Assembly (NCBI GenBank): GCA_965223255.1
Contig: CBDCWA010000004.1
Location: 2,542,001 to 2,606,000 of the forward strand
Source of the DNA: CBDCWA01 sp965223255
Lineage (GTDB): Bacteria > Pseudomonadota > Alphaproteobacteria > Rhizobiales > Hyphomicrobiaceae
Length of the DNA stretch: 64,000 bases
Direction: 5' to 3'
Part shown: positions 8,968-17,925 of the stretch, one piece after another
How the letters are laid out: each line of letters starts with the position of its first letter
Numbering within the stretch: the first letter of the stretch is position 1
Position numbers and translations under genes: made by a program
The notes under the pieces: model-generated
Database searches by the model: none
Told to the model about the DNA's origin: nothing
Seen by the model: only the letters and a program-made list of their open reading frames with translations

Positions 8968-10914
8968 TCAGCCGGCAGCCTTGTTCTGGCGGTTCTCTAT
9001 CAGATCATCAACCACGGCCGGCTCTGCCAGCGTCGAGGTGTCGCCGAGGTTCGAAAAATCATCTTCTGCAATTTTACGCAGGATGCGCCGCATAATTTTG
9101 CCAGAGCGCGTCTTTGGCAGGCCAGGTGCAAATTGGATGAGATCCGGTGTCGCCGTTGGCCCAATCTCGGTGCGTACCTGCTGGACCAATTCGCTTTTGA
9201 GACCGTCGTTCGGCTGTTCACCGCTAAGCAATGTCACATAGCAATAGATGCCCTGTCCTTTGATATCGTGTGGATAGCCCACAACAGCCGCCTCGGCGAC
9301 CTTTGGATGCGCAACGAGGGCACTTTCAACCTCGGCAGTCCCAAGCCGGTGCCCTGACACGTTCAAGACATCATCGACCCGCCCGGTAATCCAGTAAAAG
9401 CCGTCCTCATCCCGCCGGCAGCCATCGCCGGTGAAGTAAGTGCCGGGATAGGTTGAAAAATAAGTCTGGATGAAGCGTTCGTGATCGCCAAAGACGGTTC
9501 GCATCTGGCCGGGCCAGCTGTCCAAGATCACGAGATTACCGCTTGTCGCGCCGTCGAGCGCATTGCCTTGGTCATCCAGCAATGCCGGTTGAATACCGAA
9601 GAACGGCCGCGTTGCCGAACCGGGCTTCAGCTTTGTGGCACCGGGCAGCGGCGTGATCATGATGCCACCGGTTTCGGTTTGCCACCAGGTGTCGACGATC
9701 GGGCAACGTCCATCACCGACCACCCGATGATACCATTCCCAGGCCTCCGGGTTGATCGGCTCGCCGACCGTGCCGAGCAGGCGCAAAGATGAACGATCGG
9801 TACGTTTGACGAAATCATCGCCGGCACCCATCAACGCGCGAATGGCAGTCGGCGCAGTGTAGAAGATGTTGACATCCCACTTGTCAACGACATGCCAGAA
9901 GCGCGATGCGGTTGGATAATTGGGTACACCCTCGAACATCAAGGTTGTCGCCCCGTTGGCGAGCGGCCCATAGACGATATAGCTGTGGCCGGTGACCCAG
10001 CCAACATCCGCCGTGCACCAATAAATATCGCCATCGTGATAATCAAACACGCATTGATGCGTCAGCGAGGCATACACGAGATAGCCACCGGTTGTGTGCA
10101 ACACACCCTTGGGTTTGCCCGTTGAGCCAGAGGTATAGAGGATAAAGAGCGGGTCTTCGGCACTCATTTCCTCTGGCGGACAATCCGGCGAGACTTTGGC
10201 AAGTTCCTCATGCAGCCAGACATCGCGATCGCTATTCCAAGGAATATCATTGCCGGTACGCTTAACAACCAAAACCGTTTCACCGCCTGCCGTCTTTTCA
10301 AGTGCCGCATCGGTGTTTGCCTTAAGCGGAATGGTCTTGCCGCCGCGCACGCCCTCGTCGGCGGTAATAACAAAGTTTGAATTGCAATCATTGATACGAC
10401 CGGCAAGACTTTCCGGGGAGAACCCGCCGAACACGATTGAGTGCACAGCACCTATTCGGGCGCACGCCAGCATCGCGTAGGCAGCTTCCGGGATCATCGG
10501 CATATAGATGGTGACGCGATCGCCCTTTTTGACGCCGTTGGCCTTGAGTACGTTGGCGAATTTGCAAACCCGTTCGTGCAATTGGCGATACGTGATCGTC
10601 TCGTCATGGGTCGGGTCGTCGCCTTCCCAAATTATGGCGACTTGATCGCCCCGCTTTTCCAAATGACGGTCGATGCAGTTGGCAGAAACATTGAGGGTGC
10701 CGTCCTCATACCACTTGATAGAAACATCGTCCTTGCCATAAGTGGTGTTTTTTACCTTTGTGTAGGGCTTTATCCAATCGACACGTTTGCCGATTTCGCC
10801 CCAGAACCCATCGGGGTCTTCGATCGACTGCTGGTACATTGACAAGTATTTTGCATCATCGATCCAGGTTTTTTCCTTCCAGTCGTCCGGCACGTCGTAG
10901 ATATGCTCATCCAT
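8968..10914 (-). CDS. acs: acetyl-CoA synthetase (AMP-forming)
   Basis: A 648-residue ANL-superfamily enzyme that makes acetyl-CoA from acetate, ATP and CoA via acetyl-adenylate. The phosphate loop YTSGSTGKPKGV, the TWWQTETGG motif and the C-terminal TRSGKIMRR segment, whose lysine is the known acetylation-sensitive catalytic residue of the family, are all present. Its length matches Acs (about 650). It stands alone, with a hairpin terminator behind it. Confidence 0.97.
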   Translation of the reverse strand: MDEHIYDVPDDWKEKTWIDDAKYLSMYQQSIEDPDGFWGEIGKRVDWIKPYTKVKNTTYGKDDVSIKWYEDGTLNVSANCIDRHLEKRGDQVAIIWEGDDPTHDETITYRQLHERVCKFANVLKANGVKKGDRVTIYMPMIPEAAYAMLACARIGAVHSIVFGGFSPESLAGRINDCNSNFVITADEGVRGGKTIPLKANTDAALEKTAGGETVLVVKRTGNDIPWNSDRDVWLHEELAKVSPDCPPEEMSAEDPLFILYTSGSTGKPKGVLHTTGGYLVYASLTHQCVFDYHDGDIYWCTADVGWVTGHSYIVYGPLANGATTLMFEGVPNYPTASRFWHVVDKWDVNIFYTAPTAIRALMGAGDDFVKRTDRSSLRLLGTVGEPINPEAWEWYHRVVGDGRCPIVDTWWQTETGGIMITPLPGATKLKPGSATRPFFGIQPALLDDQGNALDGATSGNLVILDSWPGQMRTVFGDHERFIQTYFSTYPGTYFTGDGCRRDEDGFYWITGRVDDVLNVSGHRLGTAEVESALVAHPKVAEAAVVGYPHDIKGQGIYCYVTLLSGEQPNDGLKSELVQQVRTEIGPTATPDLIQFAPGLPKTRSGKIMRRILRKIAEDDFSNLGDTSTLAEPAVVDDLIENRQNKAAG

Positions 10915-11056
10915 CGGGGCAGTCCTCCTGTCGCCATCATCGGTCAGGTTGTTTGCCGACCATTATGGAGAGACTGTGTAAGCGGGGCAACCAGATCCTT
11001 GGTCGTAAGCGTGCCGACGGGCTGGCGCACCGGCGCCCGCGATGGTTAGACGGCCT

Positions 11057-11470
11057 TTAGGTGCCAAATAGTCCGATGACGGCGCCTTGTATAACAAGCA
11101 CGCCAAGCCAATGCCCCGTGTCGATCAACAGGAGTTGACGCGGATGCATTTGAAACGCGTAATTGACGCTGAGGCTGGTCGCCACAAAGCCCGTCCACAC
11201 GAATAGCCCGGATATAATACCGTTCTTGATTGTAACGTTGCCCGGTCCGAGATGGCCGACGATACCGGCTAGCACGAACGCCATGATCAACAGCGCGACA
11301 ACTGCAATCAGCATTGGTGCGACCGATCCGGAGGCCTTGATCTGGTCCTCCGTCTTGCCGATCGCCGCCATCCATTGTTTGGCAAGGATCCCGTACCACA
11401 GACCACCGAACAGAAAGCTGACGACAGCAGCGGTGATCACGCCAAGATAGTTAATGCCGGCAAATGCCAT
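11057..11470 (-). CDS. DUF1761 family membrane protein
   Basis: A 137-residue protein with four predicted membrane helices (about residues 7-27, 52-73, 82-102, 114-135). The early segment FLFGGLWYG with a following KQW is typical of DUF1761. No biochemical role is established for the family. It follows a small gap after acs in the same direction but about 140 bp upstream, so it probably has its own promoter. Confidence 0.8.
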   Translation of the reverse strand: MAFAGINYLGVITAAVVSFLFGGLWYGILAKQWMAAIGKTEDQIKASGSVAPMLIAVVALLIMAFVLAGIVGHLGPGNVTIKNGIISGLFVWTGFVATSLSVNYAFQMHPRQLLLIDTGHWLGVLVIQGAVIGLFGT

Positions 11471-11569
11471 GACGGTACTCCCTAGGGCTTTCTTTTTTAT
11501 TTTTCAGTGATGAATAAGTTTTTGAACCAAGCAGCCTATGAATTCTCCGCCACCTATTCAAGCGTGCGA

Positions 11570-12013
11570 CTAAGACGTTAGTGGGACGAGCTTTTTGGGA
11601 TCAAGGCCCCCCATCTTGCAGACGATGCGCCACTCAGCGGCGGTGACGGGCTGGACGGAAAGACGCATGGAGGTGACGAGCGACATTTTGGATAATTTTT
11701 CATTGGCCTTGACAGCCGCCAGCGTGACCGGATTGGGCATGTCCACGACGGCTCTCACATCAACGCATTCCCATCTTTCGTCGTCGGTGGTCGAATCGGG
11801 ATGCACCAGCTTACATACTTCGCAGATTCCCACGATATCTTTGCCGGCATTCGAATGATAAAAGAAGCCGAGATCGCCGATCTTCATTTCACGCATATTG
11901 TTGCGGGCCTGGTAATTGCGAACGCCATCCCACTCTTCGCCTTTGCGACCTTTCTTCTTTAATTCATCCCAGGCGAAACTGTCGGGTTCGGACTTGAAAA
12001 GCCAGTATTTCAT
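11570..12013 (-). CDS. EVE domain-containing protein
   Basis: A 147-residue EVE-domain protein related to YTH folds. It begins MKYWLFKSEPDSFAWDEL, a near-signature start for the family, and contains GVRNYQARNNMR and FFYHSNA. EVE proteins are thought to bind modified bases in nucleic acid. The true start is the ATG at 12013; a much longer open frame upstream has no conserved sequence. The gene sits behind gpsA and tsaD in the same direction, a neighbourhood commonly seen in alphaproteobacteria. Confidence 0.9.
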   Translation of the reverse strand: MKYWLFKSEPDSFAWDELKKKGRKGEEWDGVRNYQARNNMREMKIGDLGFFYHSNAGKDIVGICEVCKLVHPDSTTDDERWECVDVRAVVDMPNPVTLAAVKANEKLSKMSLVTSMRLSVQPVTAAEWRIVCKMGGLDPKKLVPLTS

Positions 12014-12086
12014 GTGATCCCCTGTTTCGGTATGGGCGGTCCGACGCCATTGGGCAGGCTGTCGGATGTCATAGATCGCCCAAAGA

Positions 12087-13091
12087 CTACGTCTCGGCGC
12101 GCATCGGCCTTGACAGCAACGCGTCAATTGCGTCATCGACCGCGGCGTTGCCTTCGACAATGTCATAAACAGCGGTGCAAATGGGCATCTCGACGGACTT
12201 TTCCCGTGCAATTTTTGCGACTGCACGTGCCGTGAAAACGCCCTCGGCGACGGACTTGCGTTGGCCAAGGATTGCCTCCAGAGAGTGCCCCTTACCGAGT
12301 GCCCGGCCCAGTGACATATTGCGGGACTGCGGACTGCCACAGGTCAGCAGCAAGTCGCCGAGACCGGATAATCCCATCAGCGTCTCAGGTTGCCCACCGA
12401 GCGCCATGGCAAACCGCCTGAGTTCAGCAAAGCCGCGGGCAACAAGCGCGGCATGAGCGCTTGCACCAAGCCCTTTGCCATCGACAATGCCGGCGGCAAT
12501 CGCCAACACATTCTTTATGGCACCGCCCAGCTGCACACCCTTGATATCATTCGACCAATACAGCCGGAATTGGCGGTAACCCAAGCCTTCAGCCAACTGC
12601 CGGCCCATGGTCTCGTCCGTCGAGGCGATGGTAAGAGCGGTTGGTAGTCCGCGTGCCACATCGGCAGCAAAACTCGGGCCCGACAGCGCTGCAAGGGCAG
12701 CGCCGGGCATCGCCTCTTCCAGCGCGGTGGCCAGAAGCTGACCAGTTGCCTGTTCGATCCCCTTTGCGCAAATCACAACCGGCGTTCCCGCACGGTAGAA
12801 TGCCGCAAGCTGGCCGGCAACGCGCCTCAGATGTTGCGCTGGTGGCACCAGCAGTATGACATCTTGTGCCGCAATGTCGGCGAGTGTGCCGGTCGCCCTC
12901 ACACGCTCTTCCAGTTTAACACCTGGCAGAAACACTGCGTTCGTTTGGTGCGCATTGATTTCGTTTATGGTCTCAGCCTCATAGGCCCAGAGCAAGACGT
13001 CACGACCCGCCATCGCCATGGTTTGGGCGAGTGCACTGCCCCAAGCGCCACCACCCACGACACCGACTGAGCGGATCGATTTATTGTTCAT
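12087..13091 (-). CDS. gpsA: glycerol-3-phosphate dehydrogenase [NAD(P)+]
   Basis: A 334-residue soluble dehydrogenase that reduces dihydroxyacetone phosphate to sn-glycerol-3-phosphate for phospholipid synthesis. The nucleotide-binding motif GGGAWGSALA lies near residue 12; GGAIKNVLAIAAG and GLGDLLLTC are family signatures. I place the start at 13091, overlapping the tsaD stop by 4 bp (ATGA), which couples the two genes. Confidence 0.97.
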   Translation of the reverse strand: MNNKSIRSVGVVGGGAWGSALAQTMAMAGRDVLLWAYEAETINEINAHQTNAVFLPGVKLEERVRATGTLADIAAQDVILLVPPAQHLRRVAGQLAAFYRAGTPVVICAKGIEQATGQLLATALEEAMPGAALAALSGPSFAADVARGLPTALTIASTDETMGRQLAEGLGYRQFRLYWSNDIKGVQLGGAIKNVLAIAAGIVDGKGLGASAHAALVARGFAELRRFAMALGGQPETLMGLSGLGDLLLTCGSPQSRNMSLGRALGKGHSLEAILGQRKSVAEGVFTARAVAKIAREKSVEMPICTAVYDIVEGNAAVDDAIDALLSRPMRAET

Positions 13092-14176
13092 GCCTTGGCT
13101 CCCAAACGCCCGGTACCGAGTATCGGCGCCGCGTGCGCATCGAGCGGCCAGCGCGCCCGAGCCTCGACACTCATATCGATATCGCCGCCAAGTGCAAGGC
13201 GTTCGGCACCGGCCCAGGCAACCATGGCCGCATTGTCTGAGCAAAGCCCGATGGGCGGAACAGTGAACGACAGGCCGTTGGCGTCAGCAATTTCTTCCAA
13301 GCGACGCCTTAGTGCGATGTTAGCCGCAACCCCTCCTGCCGCAACAAGTGCCTGTACCTCAGGATGGCCCTGCTTGTCGGCGATGAGCGCGATAACACGT
13401 TCGAGGCGATCACCGACGCAATCGCACACGGCAGCTTGAAACGAGGCCGCCAGATCCGCCTTGTCTGCAGCACTCAGTGGTGCCAATGAGTGTGCCGTCT
13501 TTCTGACCGCGGTCTTCAGCCCGGCGAATGAGAAATGCGGCTCCTGCCTGCCAAGCATCGGCCGCGGCAACGGCAATCGCGTTGCATCGCCGTCAGCTGC
13601 CAGCTGTTCGAGCTTCGGCCCGCCCGGAAGCCCGAGACCCAACAATTTTGCCGTCTTGTCGAACGCCTCGCCAAGCGCGTCATCGATCGTGGTCGCCAGC
13701 CGTTGATAGCGGCCGATCTTTTCGGTGAGCAGGATTTGCGTGTGTCCGCCGGAGACGAGCAACAATAAATAAGGCGGGGCTAGTCCGTCCGTAAGACCGA
13801 CCGTCAGGGCGTGGGCCTCCAAATGATTGACGCCAATCAATGGCAGATCAGCTGCAAGCGCCAGCGCCTGCGCCGTTGTCACGCCGACGATCAAACCGCC
13901 GATCAAACCGGGGCCAGCGGTAACCGCAATGGCATCCAAGTCGTCCAGCGCGACGCCGGCCTCACAGAGCGCTGCTTTAATGACATCATCCAGACAGATC
14001 ACGTGTGCACGGGCCGCGATTTCCGGGACAACGCCGCCAAAGGCCTCGTGTTCGGCCCATTGCGATCGTACGATATTCGACAGAATCCGGCCCCTGGCTG
14101 GTCCCGAGCGGGCCACCACACTCGCAGCGGTCTCATCGCAACTTGTCTCAATCCCGAGCGTTAAAGTTTCTGTCAT
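13088..14176 (-). CDS. tsaD: tRNA threonylcarbamoyladenosine synthase subunit TsaD
   Basis: A 362-residue ASKHA-fold protein that transfers threonylcarbamoyl to A37 of ANN-decoding tRNAs. The metal ligands His118 and His122 lie in NHLEAH; LLLVSGGHTQ and the N-terminal GIETSCDETA are classical motifs. It is the first gene of the tsaD-gpsA pair and diverges from hemC over about 220 bp that must contain both promoters. Confidence 0.97.
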   Translation of the reverse strand: MTETLTLGIETSCDETAASVVARSGPARGRILSNIVRSQWAEHEAFGGVVPEIAARAHVICLDDVIKAALCEAGVALDDLDAIAVTAGPGLIGGLIVGVTTAQALALAADLPLIGVNHLEAHALTVGLTDGLAPPYLLLLVSGGHTQILLTEKIGRYQRLATTIDDALGEAFDKTAKLLGLGLPGGPKLEQLAADGDATRLPLPRPMLGRQEPHFSFAGLKTAVRKTAHSLAPLSAADKADLAASFQAAVCDCVGDRLERVIALIADKQGHPEVQALVAAGGVAANIALRRRLEEIADANGLSFTVPPIGLCSDNAAMVAWAGAERLALGGDIDMSVEARARWPLDAHAAPILGTGRLGAKA

Positions 14177-14396
14177 CCGTGTCCCTTAGGCCATTAAGCA
14201 GCGCCGTTGCAACTCTGTGGACCGTGTCCGAGCCCCGCGGCCGCAATAGAGACCCTTGCATCCCACCGGACTTACCCTTAATGCGTTTGGGAGACGAGGC
14301 GATTTTGGGCTCGCGCCTGGCGCAGGCCAGCATAGCGCCGGCAATAATGCCTCACTGGCCAGCAGACGAGTATGGCCCCGAACACTAATATGGCTG

Positions 14397-15314
14397 ATGA
14401 CGATAAAAATTGGCACGCGTGGCTCACCCTTAGCGATGGCACAAGCACTTGAAGTCAAGACCAGACTCCAAGCGGCGCATCAACTGGACGAGTCACAAAT
14501 TGAAATAGTCGTCATCAAGACTTCTGGCGACAAAATCCAAGATAGACCGCTGGCTGAAATCGGCGGCAAAGGGCTCTTCACCAAAGAGATTGAGGAAGCC
14601 TTATTGGATCGCCGTATTGATTTGGCAGTCCATTCCATGAAGGACGTCCCCACAGTCTTGCCAGCGGAATTGTCGATTGCGGCACTGCTCCCGCGCGAAG
14701 ACGTGAGAGACGCGCTGTTGTCGCGACGCGTTAAGTCGATTGCCGACCTTCCGGCAGGCGCAATTGTCGGCACCTCGTCTTTGCGTCGCCAGGCACAGCT
14801 TAAACGGCTGCGACCTGATGTCGAGGTGATCGACTTTCGCGGCAACGTCGAAACGCGCCTTGCCAAACTTGAGAGCGGCGAGGTTGATGCAACATTTCTT
14901 GCAGTCGCAGGTTTGAAGCGGCTTGGGCGCGAGGCAGAGATCACGGCTGCGATACCCGTCGACCAGATGTTACCCGCCGTGGCGCAGGGTGCAATTGGCA
15001 TCGAGGTGCGCACCGACGATGCCGCAACCGTGAACCGGGTCGCACCCTTAAATGATCAATCGACGGCTCTGTGTGTTCTGGCGGAGCGTGAGTTCTTGAA
15101 GGTACTCGATGGATCGTGCCGCACGCCAATCGCAGCGCTGGCAACATTGGCAGGCGACACCATTGACTTCCAGGGTATGGTCTTGGCCAAAGATGGTAGC
15201 CGAGTCTACGCGCGTCAGGTGACGGCGCCTGCGCGCTCTGCCATGCAGATTGCCATCGACGCAGGTACGGCCATTCTTGAAGAGGCCGACCCTGATGTGT
15301 TGGGAGACCATTAG
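14397..15314 (+). CDS. hemC: hydroxymethylbilane synthase (porphobilinogen deaminase)
   Basis: A 305-residue enzyme that polymerises four porphobilinogens. The dipyrromethane cofactor attaches to Cys241 in DGSCRTP; the catalytic Asp lies in HSMKDVP (Asp83). The ATG at 14397 is chosen because IGTRGSPLA follows at once; the longer frame from 14256 is non-conserved. HemD follows after one base. Confidence 0.97.
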   Translation: MTIKIGTRGSPLAMAQALEVKTRLQAAHQLDESQIEIVVIKTSGDKIQDRPLAEIGGKGLFTKEIEEALLDRRIDLAVHSMKDVPTVLPAELSIAALLPREDVRDALLSRRVKSIADLPAGAIVGTSSLRRQAQLKRLRPDVEVIDFRGNVETRLAKLESGEVDATFLAVAGLKRLGREAEITAAIPVDQMLPAVAQGAIGIEVRTDDAATVNRVAPLNDQSTALCVLAEREFLKVLDGSCRTPIAALATLAGDTIDFQGMVLAKDGSRVYARQVTAPARSAMQIAIDAGTAILEEADPDVLGDH

Positions 15315-15315
15315 G

Positions 15316-16047
15316 ATGCGTATTTGGGTGACGCGTCCCCTGGACGATGCGCAAGCCATGAAGGCGCATCTCATTGCCCGCGGCCATGAGGCTTTTATCG
15401 AACCTCTTATAAATGTGCAGTACGGCTGTGAAGATCCGATTGATCTCGAAGATGCTCAATGTTTGGTTGCGACCTCTCGCAATGGCGTGCGGGCACTTGC
15501 TCAGGCACCTGAGTTTGAATATGCCCGACTGTTGCCATTGTTCGCGGTCGGCCCCGGCACCGCCACCGTCGCCAAGGCATTGGGATTTATGGATGTAATC
15601 GAAGGCCCTGGACGAGCAAACGAGCTTGTTGATGTTATATGCGAGCGCGCCGGCGTAAATTCTGGTCCGATTGTCTGCTTATTGGGCGATCACAAGGCGT
15701 TCGATCTACCGGGAGAGCTTGTGCGCTTGGGGTTTCAAGTTTTTGCCCCGATCGTCTATCACACATCAGCGGCGGCTTCTCTGTCTGGCGCACTCGTCGC
15801 GCGGTTGGAGCGCGCAGAAATAGACAGTGTGTTGTTATTATCGCCAAGAACGGCAAGGACTTACGTGTTATTAGCAAAACTGCATAATCTCCTGGAGGAA
15901 TGCCGCGCGCTGTGCCACATATGCCTCTCGGACAAAGTGGCGCGAGAATTGCGGCCGTTGCAGTGTGACAATGTTGTCATTGCCGCGCGGCCAAATCTTC
16001 AAGAGGTGCTCGCTCTGCTCCCGGATAAAGATTCCCAATCGCCATAA
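15316..16047 (+). CDS. hemD: uroporphyrinogen-III synthase
   Basis: A 243-residue protein beginning MRIWVTRPLDDAQ, the usual HemD start. HemD is weakly conserved, but the two-lobed Rossmann-like pattern (VATSRNGVRAL, FAVGPGTA, ILLSPRTA-like LLLSPRTART) is clear. It starts one base after the hemC stop, with an AGGA site formed by the hemC end, and lies in the order hemC-hemD-Mic60-hemY. Confidence 0.93.
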   Translation: MRIWVTRPLDDAQAMKAHLIARGHEAFIEPLINVQYGCEDPIDLEDAQCLVATSRNGVRALAQAPEFEYARLLPLFAVGPGTATVAKALGFMDVIEGPGRANELVDVICERAGVNSGPIVCLLGDHKAFDLPGELVRLGFQVFAPIVYHTSAAASLSGALVARLERAEIDSVLLLSPRTARTYVLLAKLHNLLEECRALCHICLSDKVARELRPLQCDNVVIAARPNLQEVLALLPDKDSQSP

Positions 16048-16099
16048 CGATTTTTCGCGCTACATGAATGAACGAGGCCTGATGAACAACCAGCGGACC

Positions 16100-16119
16100 G
16101 ACCATCGATGCCGATGGTC
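16100..16119 (+). repeat. perfect inverted repeat between hemD and the Mic60-like gene
   Basis: GACCATCG at 16100-16107 and CGATGGTC at 16112-16119 are perfect complements around ATGC. No T-tract follows. It could be an attenuator, an RNA-stability hairpin or a protein site 40 bp before the next gene. Confidence 0.5.
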
Positions 16120-16158
16120 AACGAGCTCAATCAAATAGGGTAGTCTGGAATTAAGGTC

Positions 16159-17925
16159 ATGACGGATAAAGACGATCGCTCCAAAAAGGGTGCACCGCCC
16201 GCCGCCTCAACGAGCCCGAGCGGACCGAAAAAACCTAAACCGATAATTGATTTGAAGCCGAGCGGCGTCGAGATCAAACAGGACGACAACAAAACCGGCG
16301 CGTCCCCTGATCCCGCCAAGACCGTTGCGTCTGCAAGTCAGCAGCAGGCCGCTGAATCGCCGCCGCCAAAACCCGCTGCTAAGGAAAGTTCAGCTGGTGC
16401 ATCGGATCCGACCGGGGACAAGCCAGCCGGTGCTTCCCGGCCTGACCCGGCGCAACTAGAGACCAACAAATCCGATCCCAAGGAAGGACAGCGCCTCCCA
16501 GAGGGCGTGTTCGCCGGCATGATGAGCACCGCCTTTCTGACGCACTTGGCAGCCGGCTGTGCCGGTGGCCTGTTCGTTTTGATCATCGGCAGCTGGCTTG
16601 CCTCGCCGTTTTCATCGACCCCCGACAGCTCAAGCGCTGCAACCAAATTTTCTGCCCGCCTCGCAGCACTGGAACAGCGCACCAAGGCACTGCCGGCTGC
16701 CGGCGATGAGGCCTCCTTTGCAAAACGCTTGGCCAGAGCTGAAACGCGTCTCAAAGAAATCGCCCGCCTGTCTGCGTCGTTGGCAAACCTGGAACAAGCA
16801 CAGGCCAAGTTGCGCAGCGAGACCAAATCGATCTCTGATAAGATCGCCGACGGTGCCCCCAACACGAAGCTGGCCGCGCGTGTCAGCACACTGGAGGATT
16901 CCTTCAGAGAAATCGGCGCTGCCGCAAAGGACGGTAAGCCTGCTGGTAAAATACAACAGCTAGCGGCATTGAGCGGCCGTCTGGCAGATTTGGAAACGGC
17001 CCTCGGCAATCGGATCACTGCGCTTCGTAAGAGCGTAAATCGCCAACTCGAAGACCGCACCAATAAGATCGCTGCGACAAGCGAAGCTGCCCGAGCCGGC
17101 ACGCGCCGCATGGACCGCGAGCTCGCCGGACTGAAGTCTGAGACCAAAAAGGTTGCAGGCGATGTCGGCCGGCTGGATAAATCGATCATTGCTTTGCGCA
17201 AAAGGTCCGACGGCCTCTCCGGAGAAATGACCGCGGTTAAGACTTTGGTTAGCAAAGAACTTCGCAAGGTCGCGCGCCCGGCAGATGTGACATCCGCGAT
17301 AAAGCCACTGGCCAGCAAGGTCTCGACACTTCAAGAGCGCCTTGCGTCAGTTGTCGATCGCGATACCCAGCGTCAGGACAACGCCAAGCGCATTCTATTG
17401 GCGCTTGAACTTGCCAATCTTCGCCGTGCCGTGGAGGCCGGTGGTGGTTATCGCGGCGAATTAGACGAAGTACGCCGGCTGGCCGGTGACAAGCTTGACC
17501 TTACGGCATTGACTCGGTTCAGCGACACCGGTGTGCCAACGCTTGGCAAACTGAAGGCGGAGCTTCGCAAGATCGCGCATGACATTATCGCGGCCGATAG
17601 CCAGCCGACCAGCGGAACCTTGCTGGACCGGTTTGTGACCAGCGCCAAATCGATTGTGCGCGTTCGCAGGGTTGGCGCCAACGTTAAGGGTGACAGTGCT
17701 GAAGCCGTGGTAGCGCGCATGGAAGCGGCCATGGAAAACGGCCGGCTGGACAAAGTTGTTGCCGCCTCCAAGGGGCTCTCAAAGCGGGCCATGATTCCTT
17801 CCGCAAAGTCGTGGCTGAATAAGGTCGAGGCGCGCGCCGCTGCCTATACGGCGATCGCTGCGATCGAGAAGCAGGTCAAGACAACCTTCATTGCAGTTTC
17901 TGGCACCGACGAAAAGGCAAAGTAA
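16159..17925 (+). CDS. Mic60/mitofilin-like inner-membrane protein (COG4223 type)
   Basis: A 588-residue protein. Residues 1-115 are Pro/Ala/Lys-rich and disordered and would face the cytoplasm. One membrane helix lies at about 127-148. Residues 160-450 are a long coiled coil of Arg/Lys/Glu/Ala heptads. The C-terminal part (about 460-580) resembles the mitofilin signature, with LRRAVEAGGGYRGELDEVR near residue 425. Alphaproteobacterial relatives between hemD and hemY are the bacterial counterparts of mitochondrial Mic60, which bends inner membranes. It joins hemY through a TAATG stop/start overlap. Confidence 0.85.
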   Translation: MTDKDDRSKKGAPPAASTSPSGPKKPKPIIDLKPSGVEIKQDDNKTGASPDPAKTVASASQQQAAESPPPKPAAKESSAGASDPTGDKPAGASRPDPAQLETNKSDPKEGQRLPEGVFAGMMSTAFLTHLAAGCAGGLFVLIIGSWLASPFSSTPDSSSAATKFSARLAALEQRTKALPAAGDEASFAKRLARAETRLKEIARLSASLANLEQAQAKLRSETKSISDKIADGAPNTKLAARVSTLEDSFREIGAAAKDGKPAGKIQQLAALSGRLADLETALGNRITALRKSVNRQLEDRTNKIAATSEAARAGTRRMDRELAGLKSETKKVAGDVGRLDKSIIALRKRSDGLSGEMTAVKTLVSKELRKVARPADVTSAIKPLASKVSTLQERLASVVDRDTQRQDNAKRILLALELANLRRAVEAGGGYRGELDEVRRLAGDKLDLTALTRFSDTGVPTLGKLKAELRKIAHDIIAADSQPTSGTLLDRFVTSAKSIVRVRRVGANVKGDSAEAVVARMEAAMENGRLDKVVAASKGLSKRAMIPSAKSWLNKVEARAAAYTAIAAIEKQVKTTFIAVSGTDEKAK